Shown here: piece after piece, positions 12,864 through 26,037 of the stretch
Layout of the letters: each line of letters opens with the position of its first letter
Numbering within the stretch: the stretch's first letter is position 1
Assembly (NCBI GenBank): GCA_016748015.1
Contig: JAAOMT010000761.1
Coordinates: 235,958-299,957, forward strand
DNA: 64,000 nucleotides
Reading direction: 5' to 3'
Origin: Geosiphon pyriformis
Lineage: Eukaryota > Glomeromycota > Glomeromycetes > Archaeosporales > Geosiphonaceae
The notes under the pieces: model-generated
What the model was told of the DNA's origin: nothing
The model's database searches: none
Seen by the model: the letters and a program-made list of their open reading frames with translations, nothing else
Program-made: the position numbers and the translations under genes

Positions 12864-12944
12864 GGATATTTTCTAATTGTTTAAATAATAAATATATGAT
12901 TAGAAGTGCCAATTTGGTATCATATAATATCTAAAAGTAGCAAA

Positions 12945-15610
12945 CCCACCTAAACCAATCATTGAATTTATCTTCCCTAGAATTTTCGGGAGTATTATGA
13001 AAAGGACAAAACACATATTGAAATGTATTGACAATGATTAAGGCGATGACGCTAAAACCAAAATATTTTTTTAAATTTATGATTTACATTAGTGTGACAT
13101 TAAATATCAAAAGAGCCAGCCCTACCTCGGTATGAATAATTCTTGAAAATCTTGGCCATTCTTAAAGAAATATAAAATCTTGAACTATTAATATGATTTT
13201 GATGATCACAAAGTTTTTTGCCTAGAAAAAGATTCGGTTGTAGGATGTTGAATAGGGTATTATTCAATGTTGATGAAACTGCTAACATACATTTTTGTTT
13301 CACCAAAGAGTAAAAATATATATAAAAACGAGACTGTTAAAAATATAGCTCCTATCACTAAGATCGCAATTTTATAACGTGACCAAATATCATCTGAGAA
13401 TAGAGGTTAAAGTAACTTTTAGATTTAAATATTAAGGAGCAAAAAGTAACTTGCGACCTTACCTGTAATTACAAAAGGGTATGTATTATCTAGCCAACTG
13501 GTATAATTTTCTCGAGAAAGTTTGTTCTAATCCTTATTAGCTAACATATCTTGAATATCTTCAATGATATTTGGGATATCTGGTTCTGATTTGCCAATGA
13601 GATATATCCGTAGGAGTATTTGGGAAGGGTTGGTATGTGGATCTCGTTGATAAACATCTCGAAATTTTATTCATGATATCGGCTATTTGATTAGAAAGGC
13701 CTTGCATGATAGAAAACCCATGATCACTATAGACTTTCTTAAATTCAATTGTTCCATTTGCTGATAAACGTAATAATCCTATCAAAGTAAATATTCAAAA
13801 AGACTTGGAACAATATAAATCAGAACTAAATAAAGAATACAAATGTTACTTTACCTGATCACAAATTGCTTTATTTATTTTCTAAAAATGAAAAAAGAGT
13901 AATATGATAAACATGATATGTTAAGAGAAATATGTTTACCAGTTGTAAAGCGCCAGATTGTGGGTCCAATACCAATCAGCAGTTCATTATTTTTCAAGCA
14001 TCGAACAAAATTTGTACCCACGACAACAGAGTAAGATTGACCAGGTCGATTGAAGGTGCTGTGGAATACATTAATTGAAATGTTTGTAGAACCATCCGAC
14101 GTATCTGGAATGGTTGGCGAGGTATGTTGACGCAACAATAATTTTCCGTCAATAGATTGATAGATTGTGATGTTACCAGTACCAGAAGAAACTTTTGAGT
14201 TATAGTTTATAGAAATTTGTGTTGTTCGTAAAGGAATTACTTGGTTTATCACTAGAAATGTTGATAAAATATTGGAATTCGAATATTTATCATCTAAGTT
14301 CTATTCAAAAAAGGGATTAGATAGATTTTTTGGTAAAAATAACAGACTCAATCTATAAAAAAGGCATACCAAATTCGAGTAATTTTGGCAGTGGAATGCT
14401 TTTAGCTCCCAAATTTTGGTATCATTAGAAGAAAATTCAGCATACCAAATACTATTTTCAGATTTAAAATTGCTGATATGAATCCTTTTTTGGCTAATAT
14501 TAACCGTTTTGATTTTACTTCCTGAAGTATTATACATGTCACTAAATCTTTGCTCATCATTTTGTCCAATCATTATATAGTTACCACTAAAAACATTATA
14601 AGAAGCGAGCATTTATATTTTGAATTAATTGGAGTCTTCAGTTTCTGAAAAGATATAACTGCCCCTTCCAAAGTAAAACGAATGCTGTATATGAATGGTA
14701 CAGTATAATTTAAAATGTGATAAAGCACCCATATTCTTAGCCATCAAGAGCTACGCGACAAGGTCCAATACGTAAGTTGTCCCATGATTTTAGAGTTTGG
14801 TAATAATTAAAGATTGGTCTGTTTCTTTTGCACCACTTTGAAAAAATATAGCATAAACAGTACAAGCAACTTCATTGGTATAAAAAATCTTTTCACTTGT
14901 AACATTGGCAGCAATTGACTGAGACAATGAACTATTTGTGACAACAGCACAATCATATCTACCATCAAGCAATTGAAAAGGGTAATACTGAACAAAAACT
15001 TCTTAAGAAAGAGGCATGTAAAAAATACCATCAGCAACTTTTCTAACTATACCATTGGCACTATTTAGAAAAAAAGTTCTTTAATTTAAATGTATAATTT
15101 TCATTAAAGATATGTATAAAATAAGATGCATTCTTACAGTGAAGAAAATGTAACTTATTGTATTATTTGGCCATAAATAAGCATGCATAAATCCACCTTG
15201 AGGCAAAAGAATGATAGTTATTGTTTCATTCAAGGGATACCCACGACTGATAGAAAACTTACTAATATTAAATGGTTAAGAATCTTGTATTTATCAAAGT
15301 TTAGAGAAAAAGAAAATAATTCATACCTCAATATTTCATCTGAATATAATAAAATCACCCCAGTTCATCATAAAATTCATTCAAAAAAGACTCCTCATTT
15401 CGAAAGTCATAATAGGTAAAAAGAATGGATTCTGGTTCGATCAGGTAAAACCATAAAAAATCTTCTAGGCAAAGATTTTGACAAAAAATATTCAGGGTAT
15501 TAAAAGGTAAATCAATTCATTAACATGACCACCAGAAACAATAACATGAAAATATATCCAGGATTCGTCAGAATAATTACACGCAACTTAACTTTTGTCT
15601 ATTATCAATC
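12945..15610 (-). pseudogene. Decayed large extracellular/membrane protein of a glomeromycete-type family
   Basis: Reading the minus strand from 15.6 kb downward gives coding-like segments in several frames: VACNYSDESWIYFHVIVSGG, then GYPLNETITIILLPQGG, DGRYDCAVVTNSSLSQS, SYNVFSGNYIMIG, TSGSKIKTVNISQKR, then VSSGTGNITIYQSIDG, YSVVVGTNFVRCLKNNELLI, GIGPTIWRFTTG, SANGTIEFKKVYSD and finally a hydrophobic stretch FGFSVIALIIVNTFQYVF. Stops and shifts separate them; some gaps could be introns. The order (repetitive beta-rich ectodomain, then membrane helices) resembles a family of large Rhizophagus proteins of unknown function that I know only from memory. No N-terminus or signal peptide was found. 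I regard it as a pseudogene, with a chance that part is a heavily spliced live gene. Confidence 0.6.
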
Positions 15611-15619
15611 ATAAAAGGA

Positions 15620-18560
15620 TAGTTCTTTTAAAATCAGTGTTATTATTAAATACAATGAGTCCATTAACCTCTTCTTTATAGATAAGATTAAAAGAGGCAT
15701 TAATTTAAGAAAAATTTAAATTAAAAGAAAAAATAATATTTTTAATATTTTTTCATTAAAGCTGATTAAATAATGTGCAATTTTGAAGAAATTTTTAATA
15801 AACTTTTAGTAATAAAAGACTAGTTTAAGAAAAAATTATAATTTAGAAATATTTATTAGTTGTTTAAGCTTTTGTACTTTTTATACTTTGTTAAATCTAA
15901 AAAAATTTCTATTTTTTTGTTACAAAATATCCTAAAAACTGGGTAGATTGTTATTTGAAAAATAATTTAATCAGATTAATCTTAAGTTTGGTGTTTCTAA
16001 AAAAATTAAAAACTTTTTAAAAATAGTTTAAATATTTATTTACAATTTTTGAATATACAATTATATTATTAAAATATATAAAAACAAATTGTTAATGCTC
16101 TGATTTGAACAATTTATCTATTAATTTTTGAAAAATGAATGAAATATTTGTTAATTTAAAAAACGTTACAGTAAACTTGTAAGTTCCATAGTTTGTAATA
16201 AAATGGTTTTCTTTCTGCTTATAGGATCTATTTTTACTTGTTAAAATCTAACAGTTAAATTAATTGTTGTAAAATAGACTGAATTTTCAAATTAATCAAA
16301 AGTATTGTTAACTTTTAAAAATAATACATATCTCATTTGATAATCATATTTAATTAACAATAATCAATACAAAATTGTAGAATTCTTTTTTTTTGGATAT
16401 TACTACAACAAAAAATGCTTATTTATTCTTGGTTTCTTGTATAAAGCCAAGTTTTTTCATCTAATCTATTTTTTTCTTGACAAATTCATTATTTTAGCAA
16501 TTTAATTAATAAAAATTTAAATAGATAAATTAAATATTTTTAGTTTTAATCACATATTGAATAAAATTTGTTTGGTCAGAATATTTTTTTTGATATTATT
16601 GACTTATTTCGAACTAATAAATTTTTAATATCAATTTTTTAATCTTTTTTATTGATTTTCTTTTGTTTAATAGTTAATAATTAGATTTTGGATACTTTTT
16701 TTCAAATAATTTTTGTATAGCTTTGAATTTTTGTTAAAAATTAGACTAATTAATTTCGAATATTTGAACATAATTTGCATTTATTACTTAAAAAATAGAA
16801 AAAATAGTTATACTAATATTAAACACAAAAATTATATTATTAATAATTATATTATACTTTTTTTTAGTTGTTGCTTAAATATTATATTAAACATATTATA
16901 GTATGACTAATAAATAAGTTTTTATAAATTATTAAAAGTTTTTATTGCTGTTAAAAGTGGTAAAAACTAATTTAGACTTTTTTTTTAGAGTTTTAAAAAT
17001 TATCAAATTCATTGTTTTGTTATTGTTATTATTTCAAAAAACTCTGTTTAATATTAACACGTAATTACAGTTGGTTTTGATTTACTATATATTAATTATA
17101 ATTAATTGTAAATATATGATTTAAAGTTGTAATTATAGAATAATTAAGTATTATCTTAATTACAACTTATTGATTTTTCATTTTTTACTTATATAAAATA
17201 ATAATAATAATAATAACCAAAATCAATAATAATTTTTATAAATTTACAAATATATGTTTAATATATTAATATTAAGATTATTGAGTACGTTTTTTAAAAT
17301 TATAATACAATTCAAAAACACAAAACTTTTTATTTATTAAAAAAAACTGAAAATTAAAAATCTAATTAATTTAATACTTAATGAAAAAATTATACAAATA
17401 CACAAGTTTTTAGACTTTTATAATTGAGCAAAAAAAAATTGTTTAAGAATAAAGAATTAATATTAATAATTTATTTAAATAGAAGTTTTTATTTGTAATA
17501 TTATTAAAAAGAAAATTTTTTTTGTATTAATTATTACTAATAGAATATAATTACAAAAAGTAATATTTATTTCATTTTTTATATAAATAAAAATACAGTT
17601 TAATTCAAGAATATTTTATTTTTTATCATTAGTTCAACAGTAAAATTTTGCCAAATAAAATAATTTTTAAAAGTTAACAGTAATTTTATGTTCAAAAACA
17701 AATTTGTAATCAATAATATTAAAAGATTGTAAATAATAGTTTGAATATTTTCCAAGTTGATTTAAAATCATTTGTTTTAATTGATTTTTTGATCATTAAG
17801 GAATTGTATATTATATTAAAATTTGAGCAATCATAAATGTACCATTTTTTTCTTTAACATTAAATAGATTTTCAAATTCCTTAATATATATTAATATTAA
17901 TAAATAAAAATTTTTGTTGAAAAATTTACTATAACTTTTATTATTAGCGCTTTTTTATTGATTAATAATCACCTATATTCAATTTTAATTGTTATCAATT
18001 TAACAATATGCAGATCAAACGATTATTTATACAGCATGTGAGAAAGATCACAATCACATAAAATTTTTTAAGCTTTCAACTTTCTTGGGAACGATTATCA
18101 CTATTATCTCACAAAAATAGAATCATTCTCACCCCCCTTATGTCATAGTGTTATATTAAAAGTCGCAAATTTGAAATGTGGATCGAATTCCAATCCTCCC
18201 GGCTTGGATTTAATATGAATAAACTAATTTTTACGCCCTTTTAATAGAAAATGTGAGGTGTTTTGTCTTTGGGTTGAAAGAATCCGTTCAAAAATTAATG
18301 TAAAAATTGTGTAATAAAAAAACCCTACATATTATGGAATTTTTGGACTGACAAAGTTCAGAGAATTATTTTTTTGATTTGATAATCCCAACCAATAAAT
18401 GCGAGTTAGGATTTATCTTGATTTTTCATAAATATTTTTTTTTAAGCCACAATCCCTAAACCTCCTTTTCCCACAATCCAAAGCTCGGATTAAAACGCAT
18501 ATAAAAAACCTTAATAATTAAAAGCTCCATTGCAATAATCCTACTTCTATCATCATTAAT
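15620..18560. other. AT-rich gene-free block and P450 promoter region
   Basis: 15.7-17.95 kb is strongly AT-rich without recognisable genes. From about 18.0 kb the composition rises, giving some 550 bp of more normal sequence before the P450 start at 18570, presumably its promoter and leader. Confidence 0.55.
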
Positions 18561-18569
18561 TGTGGAAAT

Positions 18570-20881
18570 ATGATTAATTTCACCAACGCTGTTTTTAATT
18601 TTGGGCCCCCGTTGCTTCTTATAACGATCCTGGCTTTGACAATTTATTATTTAAGAAAGCCAAAGTATAATTTGGTTGGTATTAGGTCGAGCATTAAACC
18701 CTCGGATAGTTTCTTTTTTTCTAATGTTTGACCATTATTAAAATAATTTTAAAGAATGAACCACCCCTTGTCCCTTATAAATATCCCTTAATCGGGCATA
18801 CTTATGAGATTCGGGATGATTGTGAAGGCTTTTTAAGAAGATGCCGGGAAAAGGTTTATATCAGATAACCTAGATTTCTAATTCATTATTGTTATTATTT
18901 AATACACTATATTTTTGTCTTTTTCTAGTATGGAGATATGTACAATATTTATCAATACGGCAAAGTTTATACTATCGCTGGAAAAGATTCTGCACCTGAA
19001 TTGATGAAACATAAAGATGCGGACTTTCCGGGAGCCGTTGATATGGTATGCTATTCAATCTTAAAAAAATTTAAGAAATTGGTGTATTTTATAATCTTTT
19101 TTGAAACACTTATCACAATGCTGCGAAGATGTTTCCCATTATGCAACTTTTAGGTTCTACTGGTTCATCAACGCGAGAAATTACCAAGCATCTGACAATA
19201 GAAATTACATCACTTCTCCCAAAACTTAATGAAAAGCTTCAACCCCAAATCAAAATATCAGTTGAAAAATATATTGGGCTTTCTGAAGGTTTAGTTTTTT
19301 TAACAGAATTTTCATCTTTCCTGTAATATGGCTAACTATACTTTGGTTTTTCTATCTCTCTTTTCTCTCAAAGAACCTAAGACAATTTACTTTTTATTGA
19401 ACAAAAGTCAAGAAATCCTAGCATTTGTAGCTGCATCTGTATTTTTGGGTGAGGTGAGGTGATCTTTAATCAAATTTATCACCAGATGATTTAAATCCTT
19501 ATCATCTAGGTACTTACAGTATTTCGTTGGTCAAAAATTAGGAACTCTCCAAGGACGAAGAATTATTACTCTCTTTTGCTAATTTTTCTAAAGATGTCCG
19601 TCAAATCTTTCAAACGCCTCGAATATTGGCTTTTATTCATCCTTGGCTTCATAGACAATTATTATTGTATGTTTGAATTTGCTTTTTATAGCCTATGGGT
19701 AGTAGGTATTGAATATTTACGATTTCCTTAAACTTCTCACAGTTGGAAGATCAAACTAGGAAAAAACCCAGTAGAAAAGCATCAAGCCGACTTAACGAAG
19801 AAACTTGTACCAATTGTTGAAAAGCGTATTAAAGAGATGAGAGAGCAGGGAGATAAATACAATCCACCGGTGAATATTTAAATCAAAGCGGAAATTATTT
19901 CTTTATTATTATTTTTGTCTAATCTTATTATTATTTTTAAATAGCTCGATGTCATACAAATGCTGTTAGACGGTGGTTTGGTTGGTGAAAAAGAAAACAT
20001 AAATTACAATCACATGGCCATACACATTTATATATTAGCTTTCTCTTCTATTTTTACGACAAGTCTCAAACTAACAAATGCAATTATAGGTAAGTCAATC
20101 TTTTATTATTATTATAATTAAGTCAAATATGTAAAAAACTATTAATATGGTTCTAAATCTGTTTAGACTATGCAGCCGAGACTGATTATCAAAAAGAGCT
20201 ATTAGAGGAACAAGATAAAATTGCTAAAGAATTTGGAACTGACGGATTTCCTGCACTCGATCAAATTGAAAAGATGGTGAAACTTGATAGTTTTCTTAAA
20301 GAATCGATAAGATATAATGAGCATTTTCGTAAGCAGTTTCCAAATTTTATTATCCTCTTATTTTCTGACTATTTTTATAACAAATCTTTTTCTGGTCTTT
20401 AGTTGGACTACAAAAAGCCAACATTTCTTCATCACCAATCACACTTTCAAATGGATATCAACTTCCCTCAAGTAATGTGCTATGAAGCGTCTTGATATTT
20501 TTCAAATTTAATACTACTAACCTTGAATAATAATAATAATCTTTTTTAACTACATTTATAGAAAGAACAGTATTCATTGACCTTTTAAGTGTCACTCAAA
20601 GTGAAGAACTTCAAGGCTCCAATCCGACTAAATTTAATCCTGTTAGATATCTCAATAAAGGCGGAACAACTACTCGAGTTGACCGTGCCTATTTATCATT
20701 TGGACTTGGCCGAAATGCTTGTCCCGGTCGCTTTTTTGCAATGCTTCAAATCAAGAGCTTTCTTTCAATAATTATACGAAATTTTAAGATTAGTTTTGTG
20801 GATGGTACTAAACCAAAAAAACTTAATTTTGAAGGCAATCGTATTCCTTCAAATGATGGGGTGATTTTTGAAAAAAGATAA
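18570..20881 (+). CDS. Cytochrome P450 monooxygenase
   Basis: Eleven exons: 18570-18674, 18755-18853, 18929-19045, 19129-19288, 19374-19453, 19542-19666, 19743-19869, 19945-20089, 20167-20328, 20403-20471 and 20562-20881. They total 1509 nt and 502 residues, a normal P450 length, and every splice phase agrees. The N-terminus has a membrane anchor (PPLLLITILALTIYYL) followed by NEPPLVPYKYPLIGH. The K-helix ExxR is E365-S-I-R368, and the haem loop FGLGRNACPGR holds the axial Cys450. The I-helix reads AFSSIFTT (303-310), lacking the classical AGxxT but resembling the AxxxHTT pattern of some fungal families. The enzyme would sit in the ER membrane and oxidise a lipophilic substrate with electrons from P450 reductase. 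The substrate is unknown. The sequence resembles P450s expanded in Rhizophagus. The first intron begins GTTGGT, the weakest donor in the model. Confidence 0.92.
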
Positions 20882-22314
20882 GGTAAATTCTTTAAACTCC
20901 CAATTTGAGGATGTCTTCTCAATATTAGTAAATCTCTGATTCTTCTGAGATTAATATGATAGTTCCATATGACTATAATGGGGGGGGGAATATTTTCGAG
21001 ATTTCAAATAAAATAGGTGAGGTAAAAAAAATGAATGATACTAAAATTGAGAAACATGTCAAAATGATAATATATTTTTTGATCCAACTGTGACCCAAAA
21101 AGCTGGAATACTAGATAAATTATTTAATTGTATCATGAATTTTTGGTCAAATTTTGAAAGTAAGCTTACTTAATATGAATGGTAGTAGATTTGGCTTTAA
21201 AAAATATTCTTTAAAAACTGATTGACAAAATCATATAAATGTTTTATATTATACACATACTTGAAAACTTTCAATTTAAAATTTTTAACAAGGTGTATTA
21301 GCCTTGTTTGGTAGCTTATTGAACACATACCATTCATCAAATGGTCAATATTTAAAATCAAAGTGTAAAAACAGGCACACAATTTAAATGTCTACAAAAT
21401 CTATTAAGAAATTGAACCATATTTAAATTTTAAAAGATATTTCCACAATAAAAAATTAGGAAAAAGGATATAATTATCGATTACATTTACTTGAATTCTC
21501 AAGTCGTTTAATAAAATACTATTAATCAAAAAAGCGTACAATAACGTAGAGTGTTAGTTTAAATTGGATGATAAAAATATTTTACAGTAAATTTAAATAC
21601 TCTTTCCCTCAATTTTATAAAATTTAATTGATGATAATTTAGAGTATTTCCTAAATTAGAGTCAGCCAGAAAATGAAATAATAAACGAATAAACATTTAA
21701 AATGTTTTATGGTTTTTTTTATAAATGATACTTGATATGTTCTAATATATATTCTTTTGACCTTGAAGTTTTTATAATCAATTTGTTAAAGATCTTTATA
21801 CATAAAAAAAAAAAGGTTTTCTTAAAATTGACAGTTTATTAAAGTTAACTTTTATTTAAATTAATTTCAAAATTTTTTGAAAGGTTTTTAATTGCTTGTT
21901 ACTTATATAATTTTTTTATTATAAGAAATATTTAAATAAAAAAAGATTTTACTTTATTATAAGATCATTATAACTTTAAAACTTTAGCATTAAATTTTTA
22001 ATATAAAGGTTTTCAAAATTACTTGAAATTTTAAAATAATATATATATGCATAATGATTTAATAAATTTATTGGGAAAATGATTTTTTATTTATTATTAA
22101 GATATAATCTTTAAAAATAATATTTTTATCCCTAGAAATTGAAAAGATCAATTGAAACTCAACTGACTTGATTGAGAATAAAAATAGTCTTGTATAAAAT
22201 TTGAAACCAGATTCTATTAAATTAATTTTTAAAAAATTTAATCTAGCATCTAATATTTTCCAGTTTACATAATTTTTTTTAAATAAGAAACTATTTAAAA
22301 AGATGAAATGCTAT
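20882..22314. other. Intergenic between convergent P450 and lipase-like genes
   Basis: Both genes end into this 1.4-kb AT-rich spacer, so it holds two 3' ends. A G run at 20982-20989 is the only unusual feature. No gene recognised. Confidence 0.6.
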
Positions 22315-23828
22315 CTACTTGATCCATGGTGGTAAGTCACTAGACCGAATACCAATTTTAATGCCAAAATATGGTCCATTATTAAGCAAAAATTGGAAAG
22401 GCTTTGCTCCTCGAGAACATTCCTATAAAAGAAAAGCGATAAAAATGAACAATTAATCTTCTTTAAAGAGAAAAAAAGTTATATTTGATGAATCAAAAAA
22501 TAAGCACAAACCTCGCTTTCATCTAGAAAATCCCCGTCTGAATAATATTTTCCTCCTCCATGGCATTGATAAACAATTTCATCGTCAGCCAAAGCATCAT
22601 TCATACATTCACAATTATCAGAAGCAATCCAATATTCCATAACAGGATGAAGATATTTCTCTTTTTGTGATATAGATTCATAATTTGGTAGATTTACGAC
22701 GATATCATTTTTGTAAGTAACTCGGATTTTTAGAAACATGGCTGTGTTCAGAGCTCGAGCAAATTGCCGATTGCCTATTCTTGGCTGTCCATAAGTAAAC
22801 AGCTGTAGGGAAATGTCTTGTCTACTTTTAAGGAGATAAAAGTCCAAAGCAGCAAATGTTGCATACACTGCTAGTTCAAAATTATTGTAAAAAATTAATT
22901 TGAATTTTCAAAAAAAGCATTTTGAAATTAGGAATATAAAAACTTACCAGCACCCATGCCATGTCCCACAAAAGTTATTTCAGAGACAGCTGTCTCTGGG
23001 TTTTCTATCATTTTATCAAGGATATCGGAAAAACGAAAATCGGCTTTCTTGAATTGATGCCAAAATTTTTTGTTCACTTTTGCATTTTCATATAACGGGT
23101 AGTCAACCATTTTTCCAGAAAATGCGGTCATCCATTCAGTTGGTAATAAGAGTGAGCCACGGAAGTAGATAACTAGTTCATTAGGACCCCCGATTACACT
23201 CGAAGCTAAATAAGGAAATATTATTTAGAATAAACTGAATATGTTGTTTGAATAAAAACTCGAAACTCAAAAATTTTCATTTTTTTTTTGAGCAAATGAT
23301 TATATATTAATATTTCACATATATATATATATATATACCGTACCTACCTACCTACCTACCTACCTACCTACCTACCTACCTACCTACCTATCTACCTATC
23401 TACCTACCTATCTACCTACCTACCTACTTACTTACTTACTTACTTACTTACTTATTTAATTAATTTACTTACTTACTTGCTTACTTACCTAATACTTTAT
23501 CTTCCAGGGAGTAAGCCAAGTTAGCATACCAGGCATATTTTTTCAAAAACTGTTTTCCTTTGTAAGGTACAATTTCTTTTAAAGGAGGGATTACATTTAG
23601 TTCCACTCTTTTAAAAAAAGAATTTAAAGCTGAGCTCGTGTTGTTTTTTTCGAAAAATTGACCATTTTTTATGATTGCAGAGGTTGAGATTTGTTGATTC
23701 GTATTATTTTGAATGATATCACTAAAGTTATAATATCTTGAAAAAAGATGTAAAAGAAAGTAGAAAATTGTGAACAAAAAAATTAATGTGGTATCTAAAC
23801 ATTTTATTGAGTTACCCAATCTTTTCAT
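22315..23828 (-). CDS. Class-3 lipase-like alpha/beta hydrolase with glycine at the nucleophile
   Basis: Four exons on the minus strand: 23828-23489, 23205-22948, 22870-22512 and 22422-22315. They total 1065 nt and 354 residues, with all phases consistent. Residues 12-30 (TTLIFLFTIFYFLLHLF) form an N-terminal signal anchor. The fold markers of fungal lipase_3 proteins follow: LVIYFRGSLL (oxyanion region), TFVGHGMGA (nucleophile elbow, 192-199), TYGQPRIGN (225-233), YKNDIVVNLP with the expected Asp255, and KYLHPVMEYW with His274. The elbow is GHGMG rather than GHSLG, so residue 196 is Gly (GGC) where the catalytic Ser should be. The Asp and His remain. Either this is a pseudoenzyme or it belongs to a subfamily using another mechanism. 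Intron 1 contains a long tetranucleotide array. The frame is otherwise intact, so I call it a gene. Confidence 0.88.
23340..23488. repeat. Tetranucleotide microsatellite in lipase intron 1
   Basis: On the plus strand a TACC array (about 23340-23426) passes into TACT arrays running to the exon border at 23489. A TA run (about 23318-23337) lies next to it. On the coding strand the array begins as GTAAGTAAG, so the splice donor itself is part of the repeat. Confidence 0.9.
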
Positions 23829-24920
23829 TGTAATTTGAAATAAAAAGAGAATTTCGATTTTCTTCGAAATGATCAGTTAAAATATAATAATTAGTAGATA
23901 AAAATACACGTGATGAAAATGATCATTTTCAAAAAGTTTTTTCCCTGACTAAAAAATATTTAATAAATGTTTTTAATTTCGGCAATTTTTATTAGCCTCC
24001 CCAATTTTGATAAATACATTTTTATTCCCGATATCTGTAAGTTTCATAATCAACTTATCTCCTGGATAAACCAAAGTAAAGATAAAAATTTTAAGTTAAA
24101 ATTTGTATTCTAAATAAGATAACAATATTTAAGTAACATTGTTTAATTTCATCCAGTATACTGGACAATAATTTTTTTGTTTTGTTTTGAATGAGGACCT
24201 AAAAATCTGGGGAATTAATCAAAAATAAATAGGTCAAATATTCAAAGAGCTACATTTCATTAATAAAAAGATAGCTATTTAATATTTTTTCAATATACTG
24301 ATTACGCAATAACTCGACAAACATAGAGACTTGCGATGGTTTTATATTGTGAATAGACTTTATGATATTCATTCTGCTTGAATAGAATATATTACAAAAA
24401 TAGAGTATATTATTATTATGATTATTTGGCAAAAATTTTGTTGCCTCGGGTTATGTTAATCTTTGAAACAAAAAAATAGCAACGGAAAAAAGAATTTTTA
24501 GATCATTTCATCAGAAATCTTTTGAGTTCATTTTGTTGGTAAAGATGATTATGGCCAAGCAATTTTAATTATTTACATGTGGATCATCCATGAGAATCAG
24601 AAGAATATTTTTGGGTCTTTGCAATAATATTAAGTTGGGTCATCTAGATGATGATAATCAATGTATCTTTAATTGTTTAACCCCCATGTGAAATGCCCAT
24701 CTTAAAGAATATAAAAAGCATTTTCCACATTAAAAAATTCATAAAGTTTCATTATATCTTGTGATAAATATGAACTCATTCTTATAACAAACTTTTGATA
24801 TTCAATGAAACACACAAACAAAGGCCTTTAAATGAGACATAAGAAAATATAAAAGCATTCAATGTGTTGACACATTAAAAAGAACAAACTTTTTTTACCT
24901 CGATTCATGAAATGCCACTT

Positions 24921-25150
24921 TCATCATCATCATCATCATCATTATCAAGGATATGTTATGAATTTTTCCTGGGTTCCCTCCATTTCTTACCTCATAATAC
25001 CTAAATTAAATTCGAGTCTTAAAGGATGTCAAAAATGATGTAATAGAAAAGAAAGAAAGACATAAACTAGAAATGTAATGATGATGATGATAATGATGAT
25101 GATGAAATTGATGATGATGATAATGATGATGATGAAATTGATGATGATAT
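24921..25150. repeat. CAT array and higher-order GAT repeat
   Basis: A CAT array occupies 24921-24943. At 25081-25140 a 30-bp unit built from GAT/AAT triplets and ending in GAAATTG occurs twice in exact tandem. No open frame spans it. Confidence 0.8.
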
Positions 25151-25943
25151 ATTAATAAATGTAAGAATGATGTAATTTAATGTATTGATAAGGATGACAA
25201 AAGGTGATCAAAATTATAACAGTAAATTTTTTTTATATGAATTAATAATCAAATTAAGGATGGTCGAAGTTTTTCAAATTAATTAAAAAATCTATTATCA
25301 ATTTTTTTAACTAATATGAATTACGTTAAATCATATTTTAAAATATGATTTTTTCAAGTTTAAAAAACTAGTTCATTTTTCAAAAAATTTATATATTATA
25401 ATTCGATTTTTAATAAATAAATTAGAGAGCATTTAATGCTCTTAAAATAAAATATTGGTTGAAAACATTTTAGATAATTTTCTATTTTTAAATAGGTTTG
25501 AAAATACTGTATACTGTATAATGGGAAAAAAAAATTATTATCCTAACTTAGATTAAATAAATTATATTCAAATTAAAGATATAAGAATTATTACATTATA
25601 ACAAATGTTTTTTAAGTTCATGTTTTAAAATGTTAATTATTATAAAAAGTCTTTTGCTCGATTTCAGGACTGTTAAATTATATCAAATGCAATTACAAGA
25701 ATAGAATCATTTTGGTAACTTAGTATAAATCATTGATTGATTGATTACATTAGAAAAAAATTCATTTGTTTGACCAATTCCTCTAAAAAGTTCCCCTCTT
25801 TCTTTCAGATATCTAGAATCAAGTATCGAAATATTTCATTTTTAAGGTTTTGCAAAAAAATTAAAGGCTAAAAATTCTAAAAGAAAAGAACCGCTTCCTT
25901 TTTAAATTTTGCATGAAATTTATTCATTCCCTATTTAGCACCT

Positions 25944-25985
25944 AGTCAGTTAATCAGTAAGTCAGTCAGCTAATCAGTAAGTCAG

Positions 25986-26036
<51 letters not shown>

Positions 26037-26037
26037 G
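25944..26037. repeat. CAGT/TCAA tetranucleotide microsatellite
   Basis: Mixed CAGT and TAAT-containing units (25944-25985) run into a pure TCAA array to about 26035. Confidence 0.85.

Noticed and set aside
25081-25140. Two 30-bp direct repeats considered as a CRISPR-like array
   Set aside because: The units are contiguous with no spacers and are built of GAT triplets. It is a simple tandem repeat.
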